DNA of 64,000 bases from Halobium salinum (GTDB lineage: Archaea; Halobacteriota; Halobacteria; Halobacteriales; Haloferacaceae), in NCBI RefSeq assembly GCF_026586625.1, contig NZ_JAODIW010000009.1, positions 137,517 through 201,516 on the forward strand, written 5' to 3'. Below the pieces are notes generated by a model. The model searched no databases and was not told the origin of the DNA. It saw only the letters and a list, made by a program, of their open reading frames with translations. Positions within the stretch are counted from its first letter, which is position 1, and each line of letters opens with the position of its first letter. Made by a program: the position numbers and the translations under genes. Of this stretch, positions 16,502-25,481 are shown one piece after another.

Positions 16502-17173
16502 TCAGACGACGCGGCGCGCCTCGAGGTCCCGGGAGTCGCGGTCGTAGCGAACCTGCAGCATCCGGTTCTGGGTGCGGAACCGACGACTGTTCGACCGGAC
16601 GTCCTCGTCGAAGTCGCGGAAGTCGCTGTCGCCGATGCCGTCGAAGTCGAAGCGGAGATCGCCGTCTATCTCGACGCGCCGCCCGCGCTGACGGAACCGG
16701 AACCGACGACCGACGTAGTCGATGTCGTCGTCGCCGTCGTCCTCGAACGTCGAGTCGCCGCCCTCGACCCGGAACTCGTTGTCGACCCCGTCGAAGTCGC
16801 TGTCGATGCGCTCGCCGGCGAGGTCGAGTCGGGTACGAATCCGCGGCTCGGTGATTTTGAAGTCGAACGGGTCGGGGAGCCCGCCGAACCCGAACCGGGT
16901 GAACCGGACGCGGCCGACGCTCGGGCGCTCGTCACAGCGCAGCGTGGGGCTCACGAAGTCGAAGTCGTCGCCGCGGGTCCGAATCCGCGTCCCCGACTCG
17001 GGGTGGTCGAACCGAATGTCGCCGTTCTCGTCGCGGTCGAAGTCCAGGAAGTCGCCGGCGCTCGGCACGCCGCCCGGACCGGCCTGTCCGACCGTACTCC
17101 CCACTGCGAGGGGGAGCGCCGCGGCGGCCGCGCCGGCCGCGACGAGGTAGTCACGTCGGGATAGTCTGTGCAT
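16502..17173 (-). CDS. Exported acidic beta-repeat protein, divergent copy 6
   Basis: This 223-residue protein is a distant member of the same family. The leader MHRLSRRDYLVAAGAAAAA has a true twin arginine. The mature part begins AGDFLDFDRDENGDIRFDH, parallel to GDRLDYERDxDGxIEF. It continues with short acidic strands, contains STFEDDGDDDIDYVGRRFRF (like FEDDxxEIEYKG) and ends RDLEARRVV. Arg content is higher than in copies 1 to 5, and one Cys is present. It is on the opposite strand and closes the cluster. The promoter (17208-17218) resembles those of copies 3 to 5. Function is unknown. Confidence 0.75.
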   Translation of the reverse strand: MHRLSRRDYLVAAGAAAAALPLAVGSTVGQAGPGGVPSAGDFLDFDRDENGDIRFDHPESGTRIRTRGDDFDFVSPTLRCDERPSVGRVRFTRFGFGGLPDPFDFKITEPRIRTRLDLAGERIDSDFDGVDNEFRVEGGDSTFEDDGDDDIDYVGRRFRFRQRGRRVEIDGDLRFDFDGIGDSDFRDFDEDVRSNSRRFRTQNRMLQVRYDRDSRDLEARRVV

Positions 17174-17207
17174 AGCTACTCCACCGCTAGAGAGGCGACA
17201 GGTCCGA

Positions 17208-17218
17208 ATAAACGGTCG
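17208..17218 (-). promoter_or_regulatory. Promoter of beta-repeat gene 6
   Basis: Read on the minus strand this is CGACCGTTTAT, one base different from the TGACCGTTTAT of gene 4. It ends 35 bp before the ATG at 17173. Confidence 0.55.
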
Positions 17219-18266
17219 AAGAACTGAGGGGTGACCGCGCTACCGAGCCGTAGTAACCGCTCCCGCCGTCCACGGCCGGAGCGGGGTGCCCGAAGCGCAG
17301 GCCGGCAGTCCGGCGCGTGCGACCGTGACGTCCTGCGAACGCCGGTGCGGGCGAGGACGAACGGGAAGACGGAGCCGAACGGGAAGACGACCACGGTGCT
17401 GCAGTCCGCGTCGTGGTGACCACCGTGAGGGTCGGCGGCGGGGAGGCCGCGAGGGTCACACGACCGAGGGTGCGGCCGGATGTCGGCCGCCGGCACGGTG
17501 AGCGGAGTCGCCGACGTTCCCCGTCCCCGACTCGCGCCGTCCACCGGGAACGCCAGGGGACGCCGTCGCCCGCGGCGCGGGACGCGTCGTTCGGGTGCCC
17601 GGAGCGTCTCGTGTCGGAGTCGCGGGGCGTCGGTGCGGGTCGGGACGGGCCGGTCGGGGTCCGGTCGGAGTCCGGTCGGTGGGCAGGTGGTACGGGCGGG
17701 TCCCACCGACGGATTCGAAACCCCGCTCGTCCTCCCGGTGGCGGGTCGGCGTTCCGGGGACGCCCGGTCGTCCCCGGGTGAGATAGGCGTCGGACCCGAT
17801 ATACCCGACACGGTACCTCAACTCGCTGTCTCTCGCGACGCCCCTCGAACCGGCGCGACCGGACGTGAACGGTCGGTCGAGCAGGGCGGTCCGCGGACGG
17901 CCGGTCGATTACATCACTAACGCTGTAAACCCAGTGTGCTGAGGATAAACGCCGACGGGTTCGCGACGAGCCTCGGCCCGCGCCGTGGGGACGCCGGCTA
18001 CTGGCCTCTGTGGCGGTCACCTCGGACTCCTCCGGAGAGCCGAACGGTAGTGTCGACACGGCAAACGGCGTGTCGGTTTTCAGCCGGATGAGGAATTCAG
18101 TCGCGGCGGTGTCGCGCCGACGGCTTCGGAGCAGTAGTCGGTCGAGGTACCGGCGTCGAGCCCGAGCGGGGGCTGGCGAGGTCTGACGGTCGGCTCGGCG
18201 GGAGAATCGCACCGAATCGGGACGCGGGCCGGCAGAGAGGCCCGAGACACCGGGTCGTGTCGCTCG
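17219..18266. other. 1-kb gene-free region
   Basis: Several open frames cross this stretch on both strands, but all give Arg/Pro/Gly-rich products with no domain. A short AT-richer patch at 17908-17952 (with GATAAAC) could be a promoter remnant, and CCGGTCGG is repeated three times near 17650-17680. No gene can be supported. Confidence 0.4.
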
Positions 18267-20339
18267 CTACTCGCGCGGTTCGGTCGTGAACTCGACGGGT
18301 GCGCCGTAGCCGACCGTCTCCGGGTCGTCCGGGTCGTAGGCGTAGGCGACGGCGGTGTAGTCGGTGTCGCTCTCGAGACCCATCAGCATCTCGTCGAAGT
18401 CGTCGACCTCGTCCACGTCCTCGGCGTCCTCCTGGATGGCCGACCCCTTGTCGCCGGTCGGCCACACCTCGAAGCCGGTCTCGACCTCGCGGACGCCCCC
18501 GAGGTCGGTGATTTCGCCGTTGAGGCGGGCGCCCCAGTCGTTGATCCAATCCGCCTCGAGCGTCTCGACGGTGAAGGGGGCCTGTGACTCCTTCGAGGTG
18601 GTGAAGCGCACCTCCTCGCCGGTCACCTCGCTGTTGCCGGCGGCGACCGCGACGGCGACGTACTCCGTCTCGGGGTCGAGGCCGCCGACGGCGCCCTCGA
18701 AACTCCCGGTCTCGGTCTTCGTCTTCGGGTCGGTGGCGACGAGCGTCGCCTCCTTCTCGCCGGCGACCCAGCACCGACAGGAGACGCTCGCCTCGCCGCC
18801 CGCGCCGAGGCCGGTGAGTTCGCCCTTGAGCGTCGCGGCGGTGGACTCGACCTCGGCCGGTTCGGCGGTCGTCACCGCGAGGCCGTTGCTCGTCGAGAAC
18901 GTCACCGGGTCGCCGGAGACGGTCGACCCGTCCGGCGCCTCGGCGGTCGCGACGACGACGTACTCGGTCCCCTTCTCGAGCCCCTCGACGGGTGCCTCGA
19001 ACGCTCCCGTCGAGGAGACCTCACCGACCGCGACCGTCTCGCCGCCGTCGGCGCTCGTGTGGCGATAGGTGAAGCCCACCGCGGCCGACTCGTGGTCGCC
19101 GAGCCCGGTGAGCGTCCCCTGGAGCGTCGCCGAGTTCGGGCCGACGCCGGTCGGCGTGCCGGTCGTGACGCCGAACTCGCCCGCGGGACCGCCCTCCACG
19201 GCGGCGTCGACGTTCAGGAGCCCGGCGCCGGTCTCGCGATCGCCGTAGCCGAGGTCCTCGGCGGTCTCGGTGAGCTGTGCGCGAATCTCGGTGTTCGAGA
19301 GCCCCTGCGCGGCGAGGAGGGCGGCCGCGCCGGCGACGTGGGGCGTCGCCATCGACGTGCCGGAGTAGGTCTGGTAGCCGCCGCCGATGACACAGGAGGT
19401 GATGTCGGTGCCGGGGGCGGCGATTTCGACCTCGGGGCCGGTCGAGGAGAACTCCGAGAGTTCGTCCTCGCTGTTGGTGGCGCCGACGGCGACCGCCTCG
19501 TCGTAGGCGCCCGGATAGTGGACGCAGTCGATGCAGGGACCCTCGTTGCCGGCGGCGGCGACGACGAGCGTCCCCTGCTCGGTCGCGTAACGCACGGCGT
19601 CGTGGACGACCGAGGAGGGGGAGGTGGCGCCGAGGCTCATGCTGATGACCTCGTACCCCTGGTCGGCGGCCCACTTGATACCCCCGGCGACGCCGGAGCC
19701 GGTTCCACGCCCCTCCTTCGTCATCACCTTCACGCCGTGGAGGGTGGCATTCGTGGCGACGCCGACGACGCCGCTCCCGTTGTTGACGGCGTTGGCGATG
19801 CCGGCACAGTGGGTGCCGTGGCTGTGGTCGTCGTCCCAGGGCTCGTTACAGTCGAACCCGTCACACTCCTCGACGGCGTACCCTTCGCCGAGGTTGGGCG
19901 CGAGGTCGGGGTGGTCGCTGTCGATGCCGCTGTCGACGACGGCGATGTGGGCGCCGTCGCCCGTGTGGCCCTGCTCGTGGGCGGTTACGGCGCCGACGCG
20001 CTCGATTCCCCAGGGGTCGCTCTGGGCGGCGGTCTCGAACTCGCCGAGCGTGTGGAAAGTCACGTCGCGCTCGACGTAGCGCAGTTCGCCCCGCCGTTCG
20101 AGGTCGGCGACGGCCGCTTCCGAGAACCGACCGACGACGGCGTTGCCACGCTCCCCGAAGTCGAGTTCCTCCTCGACGCCGTCGGCCCGCTGGGCGGCGA
20201 ACCGGGCGCCGTCGGTCGACCGTGTCCCGAGGACGAGCCGGTCGCCGTCGCCGGCCGCTGCTGCTTTCCCGGCGAGGCCGGCTCCGACGGCCCCGCCACC
20301 GATACACCGCAGTACGTTGCGTCGCGTTAGCTCACTCAT
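18267..20339 (-). CDS. Tat-exported subtilisin-like serine protease (halolysin type) with Fn3-like repeats
   Basis: This 690-residue secreted S8 peptidase has a Tat signal (LTRRNVLRCIGGGAVGAGLA) and an inhibitor-type propeptide to about residue 105. The catalytic domain has Asp136 (VVDSGIDSDHPD), His174 (HGTHCAG), the oxyanion Asn265 (AAAGNEGP) and Ser329 (SGTSMATPHVAG). Cys pairs at 158-164 and 269-272 could stabilise the fold. After about residue 385 come three Fn3-like domains of about 90 residues each. The last ends VAYAYDPDDPETVGYGAP. A close paralogue with a single such domain lies at 21923-23521. It probably degrades extracellular protein or processes surface proteins. Confidence 0.92.
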   Translation of the reverse strand: MSELTRRNVLRCIGGGAVGAGLAGKAAAAGDGDRLVLGTRSTDGARFAAQRADGVEEELDFGERGNAVVGRFSEAAVADLERRGELRYVERDVTFHTLGEFETAAQSDPWGIERVGAVTAHEQGHTGDGAHIAVVDSGIDSDHPDLAPNLGEGYAVEECDGFDCNEPWDDDHSHGTHCAGIANAVNNGSGVVGVATNATLHGVKVMTKEGRGTGSGVAGGIKWAADQGYEVISMSLGATSPSSVVHDAVRYATEQGTLVVAAAGNEGPCIDCVHYPGAYDEAVAVGATNSEDELSEFSSTGPEVEIAAPGTDITSCVIGGGYQTYSGTSMATPHVAGAAALLAAQGLSNTEIRAQLTETAEDLGYGDRETGAGLLNVDAAVEGGPAGEFGVTTGTPTGVGPNSATLQGTLTGLGDHESAAVGFTYRHTSADGGETVAVGEVSSTGAFEAPVEGLEKGTEYVVVATAEAPDGSTVSGDPVTFSTSNGLAVTTAEPAEVESTAATLKGELTGLGAGGEASVSCRCWVAGEKEATLVATDPKTKTETGSFEGAVGGLDPETEYVAVAVAAGNSEVTGEEVRFTTSKESQAPFTVETLEADWINDWGARLNGEITDLGGVREVETGFEVWPTGDKGSAIQEDAEDVDEVDDFDEMLMGLESDTDYTAVAYAYDPDDPETVGYGAPVEFTTEPRE

Positions 20340-20469
20340 GGCTGTCTCTCTGCCGAAGATGGGGCGTTCCCCGAACGATACCCGGTAACCTGCGGGTAAG
20401 CTGGATACCCGTCCGTTACGGGATGACCCAGAGTAGCGGCACCGTCCCGATAAAGCTATCTGAGGCCAA

Positions 20470-20527
20470 GGTACACTTTCCGTACCACGGTACCATACGA
20501 CACGGTTGGCGGTAACGAATTGTTACC
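20470..20527. promoter_or_regulatory. Cluster of GGTAC/GTTACC inverted repeats
   Basis: Three dyads lie in the 302-bp divergent spacer between the protease and PadR genes. They are GGTAC-N7-GTACC (20470-20486), GTACC-N2-GGTAC (20482-20493) and GGTAAC-N5-GTTACC (20511-20527). PadR proteins bind such spaced dyads, so these are operator candidates. The rest of the spacer (20340-20641) shows only the PadR promoter. Confidence 0.5.
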
Positions 20528-20609
20528 TGAGGTGACGTCGTACGGACACTCCGCGCCGGGAAGGTCCGCTCCCCGGCCGTAACCACCCCACTGCGGGCCG
20601 CGTGGGGCC

Positions 20610-20616
20610 ATAAATA
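20610..20616 (+). promoter_or_regulatory. TATA box of the padR gene
   Basis: ATAAATA is centred about 29 bp before the ATG at 20642, so the transcript would begin at or next to the start codon (leaderless). Confidence 0.6.
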
Positions 20617-20641
20617 CGGTCGACACCAACGTTACTGTACG

Positions 20642-20941
20642 ATGAACGAGTTGACCGGGTTCCAACGTGACCTCCTCTACGTCGTCGCCGGACTGGACCG
20701 TCCGCACGGGCTGGCAATCAAGCGCGAACTGGAGACGTACTACGGAAACGACATCAACCAAGGCCGGCTCTACCCCAATCTGGACACGCTCGTCGGCCGC
20801 GGACTGGTGGAGAAAGGCGAGAAGGACCGCCGCACTAACTACTACGAACTGACCGACGCCGGACTCGAGGAGATCGCCTCCCGCCGAATCTGGGAGAACG
20901 AGTACCTCGAACATCTGGTCGGCGTCGGCTACGTCCCCTGA
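20642..20941 (+). CDS. PadR-family transcriptional regulator
   Basis: This 99-residue protein is a minimal PadR winged helix. The core runs from FQRDLLYVVAGLDRPHGLAI through KRELETYYGNDINQGRLYPN, where the recognition helix and RLYPNL motif are typical, to RTNYYELTDAGLEEI, the wing. The short C-terminus ends EYLEHLVGVGYVP and would serve as the dimerisation helix. There is no effector domain. It lies between two duplicated secreted proteases and diverges from the first, with inverted repeats in the spacer. Control of the proteases is a reasonable guess, not shown. Confidence 0.9.
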   Translation: MNELTGFQRDLLYVVAGLDRPHGLAIKRELETYYGNDINQGRLYPNLDTLVGRGLVEKGEKDRRTNYYELTDAGLEEIASRRIWENEYLEHLVGVGYVP

Positions 20942-21111
20942 CCCCGTTCTCGAACCGTCCTCTCGAACCCGGTCGCCGTCCCGTCGCGGCCGTCCGCTCC
21001 CACCGGCGTCGGGGTACGCCGCCGTAACGTCGGTACGACGCCGGGAGCGAGTTACGTACCAGTCGAATGGACGATATATCTCCGGCGAGCCTATCTTCCG
21101 GAAGAGACACC

Positions 21112-21864
21112 GTGACCACCGACAGCAGCTATCGCGTGCTCGCCTTCCTGGCCGTCGCGCTCGCCTTCCTGGTCGCCACCAGCGGCGTCGTGACCCTCCA
21201 GGTCGAGGCGTCGGCGAACCCGGCACTGCCGACGGTCCCCGTCGGCGTGCCGTCGGTCGGTGGCCTCCTCACAGGGGAGGGAGCGACCGAACGGACGCCC
21301 GCCGCTCCGGCCACCGCCGACGCCGCGTCGGCCCGGGCTTCGGCCGCCGCCGGCGACACCACCAGCGCGACTGACGACGTGACCGACGACACCGGCGACC
21401 AGGCGGCACTCGGAACGAACTCCGCGCTGGTGAGTCGAGCCGACGCGTACGTCGAGCGCTACAACCGCGGCGTGGACGCCGCCCCGAACCGAATCAGGGC
21501 GGAGTACGCCGACGACGTGCGGGCGACGGTCGTCGCCCTCAGCGCCTACGAGGCGGTGAAGCGCCAGGTCGCCGACGAGGTCATCCGCTTCGAGGTGCGT
21601 ACCGGGACGGGCGACGTGGCCGTCGTCACCGTCGTGACCGACGCCGAGGCTCACGTGGTCGACTACCGGGTCGGCGACGGGCCGACGTCGCCGACGGTCG
21701 TCGTCCGCACCGACGAGGCGTCCCTGCGCGGCATCGTCGCGGCCGACGACCGGCTGGCGGCGACGCTCGACGCCATCGCCGACGGCGACGTGGTGGTCTC
21801 CGGCGACGGCGTCGACCCCACCGTCCTGAAGAACGTCGTCGAACTGTACCGGAGCGCCCCGTAG
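21112..21864 (+). CDS. Membrane-anchored protein of unknown function
   Basis: The protein has 250 residues from the GTG at 21112. This start is chosen because the TATA-like GATATATC (21073-21080) lies 32 bp upstream. The ATG at 21067 sits on the wrong side of that box. A single N-terminal membrane helix (YRVLAFLAVALAFLVATSGV) is followed by an Ala/Thr/Asp-rich linker (about 60-110). A folded domain of about 140 residues has NSALVSRADAYVERYNRGVD and a C-terminal part, VVVRTDEASLRGIVAADDRL, that faintly recalls SCP2-like lipid-binding folds. Function is unknown. It lies between the two proteases and ends 58 bp from the second. Confidence 0.7.
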   Translation: MTTDSSYRVLAFLAVALAFLVATSGVVTLQVEASANPALPTVPVGVPSVGGLLTGEGATERTPAAPATADAASARASAAAGDTTSATDDVTDDTGDQAALGTNSALVSRADAYVERYNRGVDAAPNRIRAEYADDVRATVVALSAYEAVKRQVADEVIRFEVRTGTGDVAVVTVVTDAEAHVVDYRVGDGPTSPTVVVRTDEASLRGIVAADDRLAATLDAIADGDVVVSGDGVDPTVLKNVVELYRSAP

Positions 21865-21922
21865 TCGCTCCGGAGCCGTCCCGTCGACGTTTCCGCGGGG
21901 ACAGCCTCGGAGAGAGCCGGAG

Positions 21923-23521
21923 TTACGCCGCGGTGAACCGGACGGGGTCGCCGGCGACGACCGTCTCGGGGTCGTCCGGGTCGTACGCGTACGCGACGAC
22001 GGCGTACTCGGCCCCGGCCTCGAAGCCGACGAACCGCTCGTCGAAGACGCCGTCCCGCCGGGTGCGGCCGCCGTCCTCCCTGAAGGACTCCCCGCCCGTC
22101 CGGCGAATCTCGAACCCGGTCCGGAGCCAGCCCGGTCCCTCGCGCCCGTCGAGTCGGTCGAGTCCGGACACCTCGCCACACAGGTGGGCGGTGCCGCCGC
22201 GGACCCGCTCGGGCGCCAGCGTCTCGACGGCGAACGAGGTCGGGGGGTCGGACGGGCCGGTGTCGTCGTTCGAGTCGTCGGCTCCGTCGCCGTCGCTCGC
22301 GTCACCGTCGTCCCCGGCCCCGTCCTCACCGTCTCCGCCCCGGCCGGCCCCGTCGTCCGCGATGGCCCGTTCGACGTTCAGGAGGCCGGCGCCGGTCTCG
22401 CGGTCGCCGTAGCCGAGGTCCTCGGCCGATTCGAGGAGTCGCGCTCGAATCTCGGTGTTCGAGAGTCCCTGCGCGGCGAGGAGGGCGGCCGCGCCGGCGA
22501 CGTGGGGGGCCGCCATCGACGTGCCGGAGTACGTCCGGTAGTCGCCGCCGACGGCGGTCGAGGTGACGTCGGTGCCGGGGGCGGCGATGCCGACCTCGGG
22601 GCCGGTCGCGGAGAACGCCGAGAGCCGGTCGTCACTGTCGGTCGAACCGACGGCAATCGTCTCCTCGTAGGCGCCCGGGTAGTCGACGCAGTCGGTACAC
22701 GGGCCGCTGTTGCCGGCGGCGGCGACGACGAGCGACCCCCGCTCCGTCGCGTACTGGACGGCGTCGTGGACCACCGCGGAGGGTCTGCGCGCTCCGAGGC
22801 TCATGCTGATGACCTCGTACCCCTGGTCGGCGGCCCACGTGACGCCCGCCGCGACGGTCATCCCGGTACCCTCGCCGTGCCCCGTCGTCACCTTCACCGC
22901 GTGGAGCGTCGCCTCGGTACTGACGCCGACGACGCCCTCGGCGTTGCTGGCGGCGTCGGCGATGCCGGCGCAGTGGGTGCCGTGGCCGTCGTCGTCGTCC
23001 CACGGCTCCGCGTCGTCCTCGCGCCCGTCGTACTCGACGACGGCGTACCCCTCGCCGAGGCTGGGCGCGAGGTCGGGGTGGTCGCTGTCGATGCCGCTGT
23101 CGACGACCGCGACGTGGACGCCCTCGCCCGTGTGGCCCCGCTCGTGACAGGGTGGCGCGCCGACGCGCTCGACACCCCACGGCTCGTGCTGGGCCGTCGA
23201 CGAGGGGGCGCCGAGGGTGCGGAAGGCGGCGTCGCGCTCGACGTAGCGGAGCTCGCCCGCACGCTCCAGTTCGGCGACCGCGTCGGCGGAGAACCGCCCG
23301 ACGAGGGCGTTGCCGCGCTCGCCGAAGTCGACCTCACCGTCGACGCCGCCGGCCCGTCGAGTCGCGAACCGGGCGCCGTCGGCCGAGTTCGTCCCGAGGA
23401 CCAGCCGGTGACCGCCCTCGGGGTCGGCGCCGTCGGTCGCCGTCACTCGCCCGGCGAGGCCGACACCCACGGCCCCACCGCCGATACACCGCAGTACACT
23501 GCGTCGGGTTAGCTTCGTCAT
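21923..23521 (-). CDS. Tat-exported subtilisin-like serine protease, paralogue with one Fn3-like domain
   Basis: This is a 532-residue S8 peptidase. The Tat signal LTRRSVLRCIGGGAVGVGLA is nearly the same as in the 18267-20339 paralogue. The catalytic residues are Asp141 (VVDSGIDSDHPD), His180 (HGTHCAG), Asn271 (AAAGNSGP) and Ser335 (SGTSMAAPHVAG). The catalytic domain ends with GYGDRETGAGLLNVE. A Gly/Asp-rich linker (about 395-430) follows, and then one Fn3-like domain containing VAYAYDPDDPETVVAGDP. The duplicate thus differs mainly in the number of C-terminal domains. The first protease and this one are separated by padR and a membrane protein on the other strand. Confidence 0.92.
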   Translation of the reverse strand: MTKLTRRSVLRCIGGGAVGVGLAGRVTATDGADPEGGHRLVLGTNSADGARFATRRAGGVDGEVDFGERGNALVGRFSADAVAELERAGELRYVERDAAFRTLGAPSSTAQHEPWGVERVGAPPCHERGHTGEGVHVAVVDSGIDSDHPDLAPSLGEGYAVVEYDGREDDAEPWDDDDGHGTHCAGIADAASNAEGVVGVSTEATLHAVKVTTGHGEGTGMTVAAGVTWAADQGYEVISMSLGARRPSAVVHDAVQYATERGSLVVAAAGNSGPCTDCVDYPGAYEETIAVGSTDSDDRLSAFSATGPEVGIAAPGTDVTSTAVGGDYRTYSGTSMAAPHVAGAAALLAAQGLSNTEIRARLLESAEDLGYGDRETGAGLLNVERAIADDGAGRGGDGEDGAGDDGDASDGDGADDSNDDTGPSDPPTSFAVETLAPERVRGGTAHLCGEVSGLDRLDGREGPGWLRTGFEIRRTGGESFREDGGRTRRDGVFDERFVGFEAGAEYAVVAYAYDPDDPETVVAGDPVRFTAA

Positions 23522-23713
23522 GCTCGCGCTTCGGGTCGCCGAGTGGTCGGCTCAACCGCCCGCCACCCGTTCGGTCGAGATGTTCCGTCCCAGCCAGCGA
23601 CGGAGATACCCCACAGTATCGGGAGCGACGTGATAAGCTTATTCTGCGCCGAACGCACACGAAAAGCGTAGCGTTAACACACCGCACGCCGGGAGTTCGA
23701 CCCGTCGGTCCCG

Positions 23714-24061
23714 TCAGGCCGTCCCCCGCCCCGCGGCTTCGACCTCCTCGCGGAGCCGGCGCACCGTCGGCTCGTCGAGGTCGAACCACTCGGCCAGCGT
23801 CCGGTCCGAGACGCCGCGAGCGTGGAGCACGGCGAGCGTGAGTCGGCGGACCGCCGCTGCGTCGTCCGTCGTCGCGAACTGTCGGCAGAGCGCCTCGGCC
23901 GGCCAGTCGGCCGTCGGGGGAGGGGCCGCCGACCGTCGCGGCCCGCGTCCGAGCGCCGGACCGGGGTGGCGGTCGAGCAGGTGTCGCTTCAGGGGCCACT
24001 CGTCCTCGGGTCCGATTTCGAACACTTCGTCGCAGTACGGGCAGCCTTTGTATACGGTCAT
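23714..24061 (-). CDS. C2H2-type zinc-finger protein with HTH-like tail
   Basis: This is a 115-residue protein. The N-terminal finger is Cys7-x2-Cys10-x16-His27-x4-His32 (GCPYCDEVF...LKRHLLDRH), a likely zinc site. After a Pro/Ala linker, residues 60-112 look helical, with a possible helix-turn-helix (GVSDRTLAEWFDLDEPTVRRLREEV resembles a sigma-70 region 4 or Xre-like reader). It is a likely DNA-binding protein. It follows the tyrosine recombinase on the same strand after 166 bp. A second small protein with the same Cys/His spacing lies on the other side of the recombinase (25718-25888). Confidence 0.7.
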   Translation of the reverse strand: MTVYKGCPYCDEVFEIGPEDEWPLKRHLLDRHPGPALGRGPRRSAAPPPTADWPAEALCRQFATTDDAAAVRRLTLAVLHARGVSDRTLAEWFDLDEPTVRRLREEVEAAGRGTA

Positions 24062-24227
24062 GCGTCTCTGGGGTCCCGCGTCGCTATCAGTGAGAGTACC
24101 ACGCGCGACGGTTTAGGGTTTGTCCGCTCACGCGCGAGGGGTGCCGGTCCGGTCGCCACGTTGGAACCGCGAGAGCCGGTGGTGACCGCGGTGACCCCGA
24201 AGACGCGAGAGGGGCGACGGCGGCGTT

Positions 24228-25481
24228 TCAGTCGCGGGTCGGCCCGTCGTGCTCCTCGAAGGCCCGCCCGGCGTCCTCGGCCATCTCCTTCGCGTCGATG
24301 TGGGAGTAGTGTTTCCGGACGACCGCTTCGGAGTTGTCGAGCAGGCGCGCCGCGGCCGTGAACCCGCGCTGGCGGACCATCACCTCGCCGGCGCCGCGGC
24401 GGCCGCCGTGGGGGGCGAGGTAGCCGTGGCGGTCGTCGAGGTCGAGGTCGGCGTCGGCACAGAGCCGTTGCATCACTCGGCGACCCCCGTCGGTGTTGAT
24501 GCTGGGCGGCGCCACGTCGAACTCGCGCAGGAGGTCGAACACCGGGGCGTGCCCCGAGACGGCGTCGAGGCGCTCCTCGACGGCGTCTTCTTCCATCCCC
24601 CGGGCCGGGAGTTCCTCCCTGAGCCGTCCGTAGAGGGAGGGGAGGTGGAACGTCGGGAAGACGGGCCAGTCGTCGCCGGCGGGGGCGAGCACGCGCTCGT
24701 ACCGTTCGAGGGGGCCGACGGCCTGCGCGGGGATGGAGCGGTCGGACCAGTCCTGCTTCTTCGAGAGCACCGTGAGCGTGTTGTCCGCGAGCGAGACGTC
24801 GGCCCAGCGGAGGCCGGTTCGCCGGTCGTCCGTCGGGTCGCCGAGCACCTCGCCGCCCCGCACGCCCGAGTAGCAGAGCAGGTAGACGAGCGCGCGGTCG
24901 CGGAACGCTCGGACCGGGGCGAAGGCGTCGCCCGCCGCTTCGCGCTCGCCGTCCGCGTCCGACCCGTCGCCGCCACCCCCCTCGTCCCTCGCGGCGGCGC
25001 GGGCGTCGAGCGCCTCGTCGGCCCGGCGGTCGACGTGGCGGGTGATGCGCAGGCGGTGCTCGTCGGTCCAGGCTTGCTGGTCGCCCGACCGGCGGCCGTC
25101 GCTCTCGGGCAGGGGCTCCTTCGCGACGTGACGCTGGGCGAGGTTCTCGCCCAACAGTCCCTCGCGGACACACCAGCCGACGTACGCCGACACCTGCGCG
25201 TAGTAGGTGAGCACTGTCCCGGGAGCGAGTTCCTTCCGGCGGAGCGGCTCCCCCGCCTCGGGGTCGTGGCCCGTCAGGTCGCGGGCGTACCGGCGGAACG
25301 TCCGGGCGTCGAGCGCGTCGAACGTCGCCTCCGGCGTGTCGCGGGCCAGCCAGTCGAGGAACTCCCGGACGACCCGTTCGCAGTTGCGGCGGTAGTTCCC
25401 GCTCCCCTCCCCGCCCCGGGACTTCGAGCGGAGGAACTCGGGAAGCGGGTCGGCGACGGGCGTAGCGTCGGAGCGACTCAT
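24228..25481 (-). CDS. Tyrosine-type site-specific recombinase (integrase, Xer-like)
   Basis: This is a 417-residue recombinase. The N-terminal SAM-like core-binding domain covers about 1-150 (NYRRNCERVVREFLDWLARD, typical of Xer/phage integrases). The catalytic domain has the first Arg in YSGVRGGEVL (about residue 205), a Lys in the beta-hairpin (LTVLSKKQDW), the HxxR box as HGGRRGAGE (about 355) and the Tyr nucleophile in VVRKHYSHID (about 392). An Asp/Glu/Gly-rich insertion near 170-190 is disordered. All catalytic residues are present. No tRNA or phage genes lie nearby, so it looks like a resident chromosomal recombinase rather than part of a prophage. A dif-like dyad lies 89 bp upstream. 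Confidence 0.88.
   Translation of the reverse strand: MSRSDATPVADPLPEFLRSKSRGGEGSGNYRRNCERVVREFLDWLARDTPEATFDALDARTFRRYARDLTGHDPEAGEPLRRKELAPGTVLTYYAQVSAYVGWCVREGLLGENLAQRHVAKEPLPESDGRRSGDQQAWTDEHRLRITRHVDRRADEALDARAAARDEGGGGDGSDADGEREAAGDAFAPVRAFRDRALVYLLCYSGVRGGEVLGDPTDDRRTGLRWADVSLADNTLTVLSKKQDWSDRSIPAQAVGPLERYERVLAPAGDDWPVFPTFHLPSLYGRLREELPARGMEEDAVEERLDAVSGHAPVFDLLREFDVAPPSINTDGGRRVMQRLCADADLDLDDRHGYLAPHGGRRGAGEVMVRQRGFTAAARLLDNSEAVVRKHYSHIDAKEMAEDAGRAFEEHDGPTRD

Noticed and set aside
17219-18266. Several open frames of 100-340 residues on both strands
   Set aside because: All are Arg/Pro/Thr-rich without motif, promoter or ribosome-binding support.
18267-20339. Lipoprotein signal in the protease leader (Cys in VLRCIGGG)
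   Set aside because: The Cys lies directly after the twin-arginine motif, before the hydrophobic core, and no lipobox precedes it.
24228-25481. Integrated element bounded by a tRNA attachment site
   Set aside because: No tRNA gene, no direct repeats and no phage or plasmid genes were found near the recombinase, so it is treated as a resident gene.
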